A stretch of DNA of 31,134 nucleotides from CAILZL01 sp035548495 (GCA_035548495.1 DASZSV010000086.1:1-31134), one strand, 5' to 3'; counted from the first letter of the stretch, positions 23,101 to 31,134 are shown. Numbers and translations: made by a program. Notes: a model not told the origin generated them from the sequence alone.

Positions 23101-24569
23101 TCACCAAAGCCGCGATCGGTGACATGGTGATGACCGCTGCGTTTGGTCTTGATGGTGGTCAAGGTGGCATCGGTATACACGTGACAGGCACCGGTGCAAT
23201 CCTGCAATTCAGCCACCGTATATTTTACTGTCGTGGTGGAATTCGAAATCTTGGTATGCGGATCGGACTTGTAACGGTTGGCATGACAGCCCGCGCAATA
23301 CGGACGATACGCTGCATATGGCCAGGTGGCCGCATCCGTGTTGGTGGTGTGACAACTGGTGCAGCTCAGATTGAGACTTGCATTGTGATCACCGGGATAC
23401 TCGGGCGAGGTGTGCACAAATATCAATGGCGTCCATGCGGTGATGGAATGACACACATTGCATTCACGCGAAGTGGTCATGTGTCCTGCATTCTTGCCGG
23501 TGGCGCTGTTGCCATCATGGCATCCAGAGCAACCGCTGGTGATGGTGGAATGATCGAAGGTGGCCGGTTTCCATGCCAGCGTTGAATGACAGTAATCGCA
23601 TTCCTGTGTGGTGGTGATGTGTGTGACCGGTTTGCCGCTGGCGTTGACACCGTTGTGGCAGGTGCTGCATGTATGTGCGGCAACGCCGGTATGATCAAAT
23701 ACCGTCAATACCCATGTGGTTGTTGAGTGGCAACTGTCGCAGGCATCGGATGTCACCGGATGATTGGACGGCTTGCCCGTGGCAGTCGTGCCGTTATGGC
23801 AGGTGACACAGCTGCCTTGTACCTGGGTGTGATCCACCGTGGTTGCCGGACTCCATGCAGTGGTGTTGTGGCAGTTCTCGCACAGATTGCTGGTGGCGAT
23901 GTGAGTGGCATTCTTGCCGGTGGCGCTGCTGCCATTGTGACAACTGATACAGTTGCTGGTGATGCCGGCGTGACTGAACTGCGCCGGTATCCACGCCGAT
24001 GTGTTGTGGCAGGTTTCACAGGTGTTGTCGCTGACAATGTGATTGGCAGGTTTGCCCGTGGCCTTGATGCCGTTGTGGCAATCAAAACAGTTACCGGTGA
24101 TGGTGCTGTGATCGAAACTGGAAGTCACCCACGATGTAGTGCCATGACACAGTGAACAGTCCAGCGTTGTGGAAATATGATTGGCGGGTTTACCGGCAGC
24201 CTGCACGCCGTTGTGACAGCTTGAACAGGTTCCGGAGACTTGCGAGTGATCAAAGCGGTCTGCGGGTGACCAGCCCGTGGTGCTGTGGCAATCAGCACAA
24301 TTGTTGGTGCTGATGACATGCTTCACCGTCTTGGTGCTGGCCTGCACGCGCGTGCCTGGCGCATGACAACCGACGCAATCGGTGGGCGTGCCCTTGAAGA
24401 TGCCATCCACATGACATGATTCGCACTTCACCAGACGATGCGCACCATCCAGATCAAAACCGGTGGTGAGATGATCGAACGGTGCGGCGGCTTTATCACC
24501 ACCATCCTGTGCAAAGACAACAGGACTGATGAACAGCACGATGATCAACAGATGTAACATGGTTTTCAT
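23097..24569 (-). CDS. Multihaem cytochrome c with 17 CXXCH motifs and one CX3CH
   Basis: A 490-residue exported protein: signal peptide MLHLLIIVLFISPVVFAQ, then 17 CXXCH motifs and a final CTGACH (458-463), a CX3CH variant. From about residue 80 to 390 the haem motifs come in pairs within repeated units of roughly 46 residues, each with a W-x-P step, FDHS, a CHNG motif and ATGKP followed by NH; six such units are visible (one reads GKN). The regular haem spacing with few other features suggests an extended chain for long-range electron transfer. It sits between the 21-haem cytochrome and the barrel gene, so it is periplasmic or surface-exposed. AGGTGA precedes the ATG. Confidence 0.93.
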   Translation of the reverse strand: MKTMLHLLIIVLFISPVVFAQDGGDKAAAPFDHLTTGFDLDGAHRLVKCESCHVDGIFKGTPTDCVGCHAPGTRVQASTKTVKHVISTNNCADCHSTTGWSPADRFDHSQVSGTCSSCHNGVQAAGKPANHISTTLDCSLCHGTTSWVTSSFDHSTITGNCFDCHNGIKATGKPANHIVSDNTCETCHNTSAWIPAQFSHAGITSNCISCHNGSSATGKNATHIATSNLCENCHNTTAWSPATTVDHTQVQGSCVTCHNGTTATGKPSNHPVTSDACDSCHSTTTWVLTVFDHTGVAAHTCSTCHNGVNASGKPVTHITTTQECDYCHSTLAWKPATFDHSTITSGCSGCHDGNSATGKNAGHMTTSRECNVCHSITAWTPLIFVHTSPEYPGDHNASLNLSCTSCHTTNTDAATWPYAAYRPYCAGCHANRYKSDPHTKISNSTTTVKYTVAELQDCTGACHVYTDATLTTIKTKRSGHHHVTDRGFGD

Positions 24570-24576
24570 ACATCAC

Positions 24577-26124
24577 CTATTGCATGCGAACCTGCTTGAA
24601 TGAAACGCTGGTGTGACAACGCTGGCATTGCTGGCCATACTGGCCGAAGTGCACATCATCACGCACATGACATGCGCCGCACTCGGTGGACAGCTTTACT
24701 TCACCGGCAGGACGCTTGTGACATGCATTGCATTGCAGTTTGCTGTGCGCACCGCTCAACGGAAATGCAGTGGACTTGTCATGATTGAATTCCCAGATCT
24801 CCCAGCCATTGGTGGTATGGCAACTTGCACATTGCTTGCCTAATCCACCCTTGTGACGATCCTGTGCCTGATGACAGCTGTAACAATCCTGTTTCACATC
24901 CTTGAACTGCTGTGTCAGATGACATTGCTCGCAAGGCACTGCAACGTGCAGGCCCACCAGCGGGAAGCTGCTCAGGTCGTGATCAAAGTGAATGTCGTTG
25001 CGCCAGCCCGATTCAACATGACAGTGTTCGCAACGATTGCCCAGTTTGCCCAGATGAACATCCTGTGCGCGATGACAGCTGCTGCAATCGCTGCCCAGTT
25101 TCTGAGTGGCAACATTCGCGGTATGGCAGGTGTCGCATTGCAGTTTTGCATGCGGACCGGTCACCGCAAAGCCGGCATCACGCGCATGATCAAACATGGC
25201 AGGCTTCCATGCCGTGCTGTCATGACATTTGCCGCAGTCCCCGCCCATGCGTCCTGCATGGGCATCCTGCACACGATGACAACCATTGCAGTCCTTGGGA
25301 ATCGGATCCTGCATGCGGCCGCTGGTGTGACAATTGATGCAATCGGTTTGGGCGTGCGCACCCAGCAATGCAAACCCGGTTTCCTTCGCATGATTGAATT
25401 TGGCCGTAGTCCAGCTGATCGTTGAATGACATTGTCCGCAACCGCCGCTGCGTGTGCCGCGATGCACATCGTCCGGTGCATGGCAGGCATCACATTGAGC
25501 GGGCGTGCCCTTGTAATGGTTCTGCATGTGACAGGCGGCGCAGGGTACTTCCGCATGTTTGTTGGTCAATGGAAATGTTGTTTTTGAATGATCAAACTTT
25601 GCATTCAGCCAGGTAATGTTGTTGTGACATGCGCCGCAATCATTGCCCAGTTGTCCCTGATGCGGTTCGTCCCGCCTGTGGCATGAAACACAGGTGGCCG
25701 GTGCCTCGCTGAACTTTTTTCCGGCCGCATGACAACTACTGCAAGGCAATGTTGTGTGCGCACCCTGTAGTGAAAAATCAGTTTGACTGTGGTCAAACTG
25801 ATCGGGTATCAGCTTGACGATGTCGGCGTTGCGGCCCTGATGTTCGGTATGGCAGGCATGACACTGCAGGGTGGACAGATTTGCCAGATGACCGTGATAA
25901 CCGCTGTGATTGTTGAGGTTTGCAGCGATGTCCTTGTGACAGCTCATGCACAATGCATTCTGGCTGATGCGATTGCTGCGATCATGGCAGTCCGTGCATT
26001 CACTTTCGATTTTGGCATGCGCATTGGTGACCTTGCCGGGCATCAGCAATGTTTCCAGACTTGACGCAGCAGCATGCCCGCCCATGATCAGCAGCATCGT
26101 CAACAAGCAGAGTCTGGCGCGCAT
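24577..26124 (-). CDS. 21-haem cytochrome c (cytochrome c3/c7-like repeats)
   Basis: A 515-residue exported protein with a signal peptide (MRARLCLLTMLLIMGGHAAA) and 21 CXXCH motifs that I can count. Many units follow the pattern F-N/D-H-x-K/A before a stretch of FPLxGxH and then CxxCH, as in tandem cytochrome c7/c3-type modules in which these extra histidines serve as distal ligands. Consistent bis-His ligation is thus likely. It is separated from the next cytochrome by 7 bases and from the upstream b-type cytochrome gene by 18, so the three would be made together. A periplasmic electron carrier is the simplest role. No strong Shine-Dalgarno sequence precedes the ATG. Confidence 0.95.
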   Translation of the reverse strand: MRARLCLLTMLLIMGGHAAASSLETLLMPGKVTNAHAKIESECTDCHDRSNRISQNALCMSCHKDIAANLNNHSGYHGHLANLSTLQCHACHTEHQGRNADIVKLIPDQFDHSQTDFSLQGAHTTLPCSSCHAAGKKFSEAPATCVSCHRRDEPHQGQLGNDCGACHNNITWLNAKFDHSKTTFPLTNKHAEVPCAACHMQNHYKGTPAQCDACHAPDDVHRGTRSGGCGQCHSTISWTTAKFNHAKETGFALLGAHAQTDCINCHTSGRMQDPIPKDCNGCHRVQDAHAGRMGGDCGKCHDSTAWKPAMFDHARDAGFAVTGPHAKLQCDTCHTANVATQKLGSDCSSCHRAQDVHLGKLGNRCEHCHVESGWRNDIHFDHDLSSFPLVGLHVAVPCEQCHLTQQFKDVKQDCYSCHQAQDRHKGGLGKQCASCHTTNGWEIWEFNHDKSTAFPLSGAHSKLQCNACHKRPAGEVKLSTECGACHVRDDVHFGQYGQQCQRCHTSVSFKQVRMQ

Positions 26125-26142
26125 GATGTTGCTGTTCTGTGT

Positions 26143-27054
26143 CTAGTAGATGTTTACCGCCACCACGTGCACCATCCCGGCAATCAGCAACATGAAGAAC
26201 AGTGGCAGATGCAGGATGTGCCACAACGAAAACAATTGTGTGTATGCCTTGAAGTTGGCCAGTTGCCGTGTCGCCTGCAGGCGCTGTTCGATGTAGTGAT
26301 ACGTGCTGTGTCTGAGACGTTGCTGCTGCTGTCTGATGGTTGCGGATTGCAGGCTGGCGCTACGCAATGCAGTACGAACGTAGGCATGCAAACGCCGCGT
26401 TGCCAGCATGCTCAACCATGCTGAATGAACTGGCCGCAACAGCACCAGTGATTTTTGCACGCGCATCAGCAGTTGCTTTTCTTCATCCATCAGCCGTTGC
26501 AGCAACTCCGGAAAAAATGGCAGGGACATGTTGATGCCACGCAGACGTTGTGCATTGTTCTGCAAATCTGCCAGCGTGGTGGCACGATCCGTCAAACCGA
26601 AGTGAATGCGGGTATACAGATAGCGGCCAACCAGTCCGCTGCCCGACACGATCAGCATGCAGAACAGGGCAATGTTGCTGTTGGTGGCGCCCAGTGAAAA
26701 ATTCGCATGATACAGAATGCACACCGGACCGATCAGTCCCAGGGCCATGTGCGTCTGAAACCATCCCTTGACGCTGCCCATGAAGGACAACCAGCGCCAG
26801 CGCTTGCGAGCCGGATACAGCAGTAGAATCAGCATGGCGCTGCCGCCAATGATGCCCAATGCATAACCAACGCCGCGTTTGGCGGTGATGTAGCGATCCA
26901 GCGGCAACATCCATCCGGCAATCAGCAGCACGGCACTTATCAGGAAGATGATGCCCATCGGGGTGATGGCTATTCCGGAAGACCGCGTGTGTGCTGTCTC
27001 ACTGCTTGCGGGTGTGGCGATGTGTGACTGAATGTCCTTGCTGGCGCTGCTCAT
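26143..27054 (-). CDS. Membrane b-type cytochrome with two His-14-His pairs
   Basis: A 303-residue inner-membrane protein (306 if the GTG at 27063 is used; numbering follows the longer form). Five hydrophobic helices are visible: about 34-52, 66-84, 103-122, 130-148 and 280-304. His105 and His119, and His285 and His299, are each 14 residues apart, the spacing used by paired helices that hold two stacked b-haems. Between the fourth and fifth helices is a ~120-residue charged helical insert. It resembles cytochrome b561 or ferric-reductase-type modules without matching one clearly. It probably moves electrons from quinol or a cytoplasmic reductase to the periplasmic multihaem cytochromes encoded next. 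The GTG start would overlap the preceding stop (GTGA). Confidence 0.72.
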   Translation of the reverse strand: MSSASKDIQSHIATPASSETAHTRSSGIAITPMGIIFLISAVLLIAGWMLPLDRYITAKRGVGYALGIIGGSAMLILLLYPARKRWRWLSFMGSVKGWFQTHMALGLIGPVCILYHANFSLGATNSNIALFCMLIVSGSGLVGRYLYTRIHFGLTDRATTLADLQNNAQRLRGINMSLPFFPELLQRLMDEEKQLLMRVQKSLVLLRPVHSAWLSMLATRRLHAYVRTALRSASLQSATIRQQQQRLRHSTYHYIEQRLQATRQLANFKAYTQLFSLWHILHLPLFFMLLIAGMVHVVAVNIY

Positions 27055-27059
27055 GATAA

Positions 27060-28349
27060 TCACTCAACCACACTTGCAAGCTTCAATGCGACGCGCTGCT
27101 TCGCATGCACATCCACCGTTATGGCGGCACTCTGGATATCGCCTGTCTGTGCGATGGCTTGACCTGATGATGACAGCCGGGCCTGCACAGTCACGGTGTT
27201 GAACTGCGACAGCTTGCGAGTGGGAATCATGGACATGGAATCATTCAACACAAATGCTGCCGGCCAGGTGTTCACTGTGGTTCTGAATACGGCGGCGGGC
27301 GGGCCTGGCGCATCCGCTGGTTTGGCAAACACGAACAATGTCATGCCGGGTGCGACTCTTGATCTGATTGCCGCATCGAGTTGCACATCACCACTGATGG
27401 CAACTGCCTGCGCGATGGCTATTGGCGCGCTGCCATCGGCCAGCTTGCGGGCTTCATCGAGATTGGCTTCGAGCAACGAATGGTCGCTGGAGTCTTTCGG
27501 CACGATGGTAAGCAACTTTTGCCATCCCGCAATTGCATCTTTGTATTTGCCCGTGTCATGCATCAGGCTGGCCTGCAACCACAATGCCTTTACATGATCA
27601 GGCTTCAGTTTCAATGCGGCATCAATGGCATCCCTGCTCTGTTGATTATTCAACGAGCCCAGTTGCGATGCGGCGGCATCCGCATAATCTGCCCAGCTAT
27701 CTGCCGTCATTTTCTGCAGGGAAATCACTCGTGCGAAGGCATCGTTGGCCGCAACGTAATTGCGCGCGGTGCGATTCAATTCGGCAATGGCAAGCCATGC
27801 TGCGGCATCATTGACGTTGTGTTGAACGCGTTGCTGATACGGCGCCAGTTTGACAGCAAGATTCGTATCGGTTGATGTGTTTGCAGATGTTTCAGTCTGC
27901 GCACTGGTTTCATCTTTAACACGATGTTGTGCGGCCAGCGCTGCAGCTTCATTGTCACCGAGAAATTCATACGATTGTTCAAGCAGCTTCCAGTCCGCAT
28001 CGCTGCCGCCTTTGTCACGCAGACGCGCCGCCAGCTGTGCGGTAGCCTGTTCCATGGAACCCGCTCCCATTTCCATGTTGCCGGACATGTCTGGATGTCC
28101 ATGAGGAGATGCACTTGCAGGAAATAATGGAATGTTTGCAGTCATCATCATTCCCGGCTGTCCATGTGTTAAATATGAAACCACGGCAATGACAGTGAAT
28201 ATGATGGTGGCGCCGAGAATCACCACGTTACGGCGGATGGAAGAATCTTTGCCAGCCTGCCACAGGGGAATCAGAAAAAAAGCGGCGGCAACGCCTGCCA
28301 TGAAACCGGCAATGCCCCAGAAGAACGCCCAAGTATAGTCATGCCCCAT
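27060..28349 (-). CDS. CcmI/CycH-like TPR protein (cytochrome c maturation chaperone)
   Basis: A 429-residue inner-membrane protein and the first gene of the leftward operon. Two membrane helices (about 8-28 and 43-62) flank a short loop with basic residues, as in CcmI. A periplasmic TPR region (about 150-310) includes AAAWLAIAELNRTARNYVAANDAFARVI and further repeats ending in KYKDAIAGWQKLL. The C-terminal ~110 residues match the CcmI end domain: ISGDVQLDAAIRSRVAPGMTLFVFAKPADAPGPPAAVFR and DSMSMIPTRKLSQFNTVTVQARLSSSGQA. CcmI hands apocytochromes to the haem ligation machinery. No other ccm gene is present, so this is probably a dedicated copy for the multihaem proteins. AAGGTGA precedes the ATG. 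Confidence 0.85.
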   Translation of the reverse strand: MGHDYTWAFFWGIAGFMAGVAAAFFLIPLWQAGKDSSIRRNVVILGATIIFTVIAVVSYLTHGQPGMMMTANIPLFPASASPHGHPDMSGNMEMGAGSMEQATAQLAARLRDKGGSDADWKLLEQSYEFLGDNEAAALAAQHRVKDETSAQTETSANTSTDTNLAVKLAPYQQRVQHNVNDAAAWLAIAELNRTARNYVAANDAFARVISLQKMTADSWADYADAAASQLGSLNNQQSRDAIDAALKLKPDHVKALWLQASLMHDTGKYKDAIAGWQKLLTIVPKDSSDHSLLEANLDEARKLADGSAPIAIAQAVAISGDVQLDAAIRSRVAPGMTLFVFAKPADAPGPPAAVFRTTVNTWPAAFVLNDSMSMIPTRKLSQFNTVTVQARLSSSGQAIAQTGDIQSAAITVDVHAKQRVALKLASVVE

Positions 28350-28620
28350 CGTTCACCTTGCCGTCATCGACATAATTGCCGTTGCATGACAGCGCCATCT
28401 GTTCATGCCTTATGGAATCCTTACAAATAGTTTGAAGATTCTCGGTGCGGCAGATCACAGTGACTGATGATTTGTTACACCATGCATGAGGCGAATTATC
28501 GGTGATCCATCCCAGCGCCGGATGTTGTCCGTAACCACCGACAACTGCCCGTGGAATGGCGCACATCATTAGCATTGACGTTGAGACACAATTCGACCAG
28601 ATTGACTGCGCGAGAACCAA
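28350..28620. promoter_or_regulatory. Divergent intergenic region driving the cytochrome operon and the oxidoreductase pair
   Basis: The 271 bases between the two oppositely read operons must hold both promoters. No perfect FNR box or other recognised operator was found. TTGACG at 28575-28580 could be a -35 for the rightward genes but lacks a good -10. On the leftward side CATAAG with TTCAAA 16 bases upstream is equally weak. Assignment of promoters needs transcript data. Confidence 0.4.
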
Positions 28621-29934
28621 TTGGACAGTTTGTTGTACATCGTTTACCTGGTGCCGCTGGCATTGATCCTGTGGTTCTATGCAAGGAAACGGCGTGCCCA
28701 TCATGAATCCAGTGTCAATGTATTTGAGGAATCACGCAGCGCCGGTTTGCTGGAACCGGCATCACTGCATCCGTTGATTGATGCCAATCTCTGCGTAGGT
28801 TGTGGCTCCTGCGTGCATGCCTGTCCGGAACAACCCGAACATCAGGTGCTGGGCATGATTGATGGCAAGGCACAGTTGATCAGTCCCACCGATTGCATTG
28901 GTCATGGCGCCTGCAAGGTAGCCTGCCCGATGGACGCCATCACGCTGGTTTTTGGCACTGAAACTCGCGGTGTGGATCTGCCGGTGATCAATGCCCATTT
29001 TGAAACCAATGTGCCGGGCATTTTCATCGCTGGTGAATTGGGTGGCATGGGTTTGATTCGCAATGCGCTGGAGCAGGGACGGCAAGCCATCGAAGCCATT
29101 GCACAACATCGCCCGCGTGGCAAAGACAAACAACTTGATCTGGTGATCATCGGCGCAGGTCCGGCAGGATTTTCTGCATCGCTTGCTGCGCTGTCAAAGA
29201 AATTGCGATGCGTGACACTGGAACAGGAATCGCTGGGTGGTGCGGTGTTTCAATATCCACGCGGCAAACTGGTGATGACCGCGCCGGCCATGTTGCCATT
29301 GGTGGGGATTGTCAACTTCAAGCAGACATCAAAAGAAAATCTGCTGGAATTTTTTCGCGATGCCGAACGCAAGACTGGATTGCACATCAACTATCACGAG
29401 CGCGTTGATGAAGTAGTCAAGTTGAATGACCATGGCTTTGTTGTGAAAACAGCAAAGGCTGAATATCACACACGCAGCGTATTGCTCGCCATTGGCCGTC
29501 GCGGCACACCACGCAAACTCGGCGTGCCCGGCGAAGAGTTGCCCAAGGTGGTCTATCGATTGATTGATCCGGAGCAATATGCGTATCAACAGGTACTGGT
29601 CGTCGGTGGTGGTGACAGCGCCATCGAAGCCGCCATCAGCATTGCCGATATTGAAGGTGCGCAAGTGACCTTGTCGTATCGCGGGGGTGTGTTTGATCGC
29701 GCCAAGCCAAAAAACCGTCAGCGGCTGGAACAGGCAGTGAAATCCGGCGCCATTGATTTGCGTCTGTCTTCGCAGGTAAAGCGCATCAATCGTGAATCGG
29801 TGATATTGACGCATCAGGACAAACAGATTGAAGTGGCCAATCAGTCCGTCATCGTCAATGCGGGCGGCGTGTTGCCCAACGACTTTCTACGCAAAGTGGG
29901 TATCGCAATTGAAACCAAGTATGGCACCGCGTAA
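28621..29934 (+). CDS. Membrane-anchored ferredoxin/FAD/NAD(P) oxidoreductase
   Basis: A 437-residue protein. One N-terminal membrane helix (about 4-19, LLYIVYLVPLALILWFY) is followed by a two-cluster ferredoxin domain: CVGCGSCVHACP at 58-69 and CIGHGACKVACP at 92-103, where His95 stands in place of a cysteine. Residues ~150-437 are a thioredoxin-reductase-like flavoprotein: FAD motif VIIGAGPAGFSAS, NAD(P) motif VLVVGGGDSAIEAA, and GGVLPNDFL near the end. The CXXC redox pair of true thioredoxin reductases is absent. It probably passes electrons between NAD(P)H and a membrane or ferredoxin partner. The start is TTG, the first possible codon after an in-frame stop, without a good Shine-Dalgarno sequence. 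It is divergent from the multihaem cytochrome operon. Confidence 0.85.
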   Translation: MDSLLYIVYLVPLALILWFYARKRRAHHESSVNVFEESRSAGLLEPASLHPLIDANLCVGCGSCVHACPEQPEHQVLGMIDGKAQLISPTDCIGHGACKVACPMDAITLVFGTETRGVDLPVINAHFETNVPGIFIAGELGGMGLIRNALEQGRQAIEAIAQHRPRGKDKQLDLVIIGAGPAGFSASLAALSKKLRCVTLEQESLGGAVFQYPRGKLVMTAPAMLPLVGIVNFKQTSKENLLEFFRDAERKTGLHINYHERVDEVVKLNDHGFVVKTAKAEYHTRSVLLAIGRRGTPRKLGVPGEELPKVVYRLIDPEQYAYQQVLVVGGGDSAIEAAISIADIEGAQVTLSYRGGVFDRAKPKNRQRLEQAVKSGAIDLRLSSQVKRINRESVILTHQDKQIEVANQSVIVNAGGVLPNDFLRKVGIAIETKYGTA

Positions 29935-31134
29935 ACACATTATCTTCACAGTGATGCTTGCACTGCTTGGTGCTGCATTCAATGTGAGTGCACAAACAGA
30001 TAGTGCACTTGTGCCAGTGCGCATGGCCATTCGCACCAAAGATTACGCTGCAGCGATGTCACGATTGCAACCACTGGCGAATAATGACAACGCGGATGCG
30101 GAGTACTTGCTGGTCGCACTGTATCGTTACGGTCTGGGCGTTGCAGCGGATCATGCAACTGCACTCAAGTGGACGCGCAGCGCGGCGGCACATGGCAATG
30201 CCGATGCAGCCTATTCGCTTGCGGCCATGCTGGTGAACGATCCGGGCGATCATCGCGCAGAAATTCAGTCACTGCTGCAACAAGCCGCACAGGCGGGTCA
30301 CGCATTGGCAAACAGGGCATTGACTACCGGCATCATGCCAATGCATTTTGATCCGGCAAAGTCATTGACTGATCCCGCGTTACGCCGCCAGGTGGTGATT
30401 GCTGCAGCTGATCAGGATGATGTGGATGTGCTGAAACTGTTCAGTGATGGCGAACTCAATGCAGCCGATGAGTTCGGCCGGAGTGCGCTAGCACATGCGG
30501 CGCAAGCCGGTGCAAAGCGCGCTGTTACTTATCTTTTGCAGCATGGTTGCAATGTCAATCAGGCAGATGCATACGGTGTTACGGCATTGATGCTGGCATC
30601 ACGCGGTGGTCACGACGACATCGTTACGCAACTGCTCAATGCAAATGCCGGTGTCAATGTGGCAGACAACGCAGGCAACAATGCATTGATGTATGCCATT
30701 GCCTGCAAGCAATGGACCACTGCGCGACTATTGTTGAACACGAACGTTGATGTTCATGCAGCCAATTCGCAGCACTGGACTGCGCTGGACTGGGCGATGC
30801 TCGTCAATGCCGATGAAGTGATTGCAACGCTCAGGGCAAGGGGATTGACCACTTCCCGCAAGCCTTCCGCCAGTAGTGAGATGGTGACGTTGCCGTTGCT
30901 GCATGCAGCCAGCAACGACCCGTATCATGGCTGGCCGGATGTGGTGATTGCTGCCTCAAGGCCTTCAACAGAACTGCTTGCTGCAGCTGTGAAACAATCA
31001 AGCGTCGTTGCAACGGCGCCTTCCGGTGACTCTGCACTGCTGATCGCTGTCAAATCAAACAACGCGCAGCAAGTTGAACAGCTGTTGAACGCGGGCGCCA
31101 ATGTCAATGTCACTTCCAGCATGAAAGAAACGCC
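29921..31134 (+). CDS. Secreted Sel1-like and ankyrin-repeat protein (3' end outside window)
   Basis: An open frame of at least 404 codons with no stop before the window end. Signal peptide MAPRKHIIFTVMLALLGAAFNVSAQ, then Sel1-like helical repeats (about 35-125: ANNDNADAEYLLVALYRYGLG, then ALKWTRSAAAHGNADAAYSLAAML). Ankyrin repeats follow from about 150 to 300 (for example DEFGRSALAHAAQAGAKRAV, VNQADAYGVTALMLASRGGH and VNVADNAGNNALMYAIACKQ), and another ankyrin unit begins near the cut edge (LLIAVKSNNAQQVEQLLNAGANVNV). It overlaps the oxidoreductase gene by 14 bases, so it is probably co-translated. As an exported repeat scaffold it could organise periplasmic partners such as the cytochromes. 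Confidence 0.85.
   Translation, partial: MAPRKHIIFTVMLALLGAAFNVSAQTDSALVPVRMAIRTKDYAAAMSRLQPLANNDNADAEYLLVALYRYGLGVAADHATALKWTRSAAAHGNADAAYSLAAMLVNDPGDHRAEIQSLLQQAAQAGHALANRALTTGIMPMHFDPAKSLTDPALRRQVVIAAADQDDVDVLKLFSDGELNAADEFGRSALAHAAQAGAKRAVTYLLQHGCNVNQADAYGVTALMLASRGGHDDIVTQLLNANAGVNVADNAGNNALMYAIACKQWTTARLLLNTNVDVHAANSQHWTALDWAMLVNADEVIATLRARGLTTSRKPSASSEMVTLPLLHAASNDPYHGWPDVVIAASRPSTELLAAAVKQSSVVATAPSGDSALLIAVKSNNAQQVEQLLNAGANVNVTSSMKET

Noticed and set aside
23400..24360. Regular DNA repeats with a period of about 140 bases, resembling a tandem repeat or CRISPR-like array
   Set aside because: They are fully explained by the repeated two-haem units of the 17/18-haem cytochrome gene read on the minus strand; units vary and there are no unique spacers.
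23076..25425. Long plus-strand open frames opposite the multihaem cytochrome genes
   Set aside because: They are antisense shadows of CXXCH-rich coding sequence (Gly/Thr/Met/Val-rich, no ribosome sites), while the minus-strand genes have clear haem motifs and signal peptides.

Overview
The window looks like chromosome of a gammaproteobacterium. This is inferred from gene content: an ECF sigma/FecR/TonB-receptor signalling set, an Mla-type lipid transport operon, a KefB/C-like antiporter, lipoproteins with Gram-negative lipoboxes and beta-barrels ending in Phe. No rRNA, tRNA or CRISPR array was seen. Genus cannot be assigned from sequence reading alone.

Layout. 1-4280: a short dispersed repeat; a secreted TPR protein plus di-haem cytochrome c peroxidase/MauG pair; a leftward fluoride-resistance unit (fluoride riboswitch, crcB, a DUF190 gene) with a histidine phosphatase behind it; a remnant of an outer-membrane protein abutting a MITE-like element. 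4281-7220: an unknown lipoprotein, a divergent HxlR regulator/OsmC pair sharing an operator-like region, and an NTF2-like lipoprotein. 7331-11332: sigma factor, FecR-like transducer and TonB-dependent receptor as one overlapping operon. 11341-13314: cation:proton antiporter with RCK domains. 13497-16968: STAS-MlaE fusion, MlaF, MlaD and auxiliary lipoprotein. 17094-20591: small unrelated genes (secreted unknown, two RibD_C/DHFR-fold proteins, a GNAT acetyltransferase, a zinc-ribbon membrane protein) separated by unusually long gaps. Three of these genes are preceded by copies of one ~38-bp repeat, so the block reads like an accumulation of acquired genes.

20617-31134 is the most interesting part. 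It is a tightly packed leftward operon encoding a CcmI-like TPR chaperone, a b-type cytochrome with two His-14-His pairs, a 21-haem and a 17- or 18-haem cytochrome c, and an 827-residue SPOR-like/TPR/beta-barrel protein. A divergent pair encodes a membrane-anchored ferredoxin/FAD/NAD(P) oxidoreductase and a secreted Sel1-like/ankyrin protein cut by the window end. Together they could form an electron path from cytoplasmic NAD(P)H or quinol through the inner membrane and periplasm to an outer-membrane barrel. That is inference: the individual families are visible, while the assembled system and its acceptor are not.
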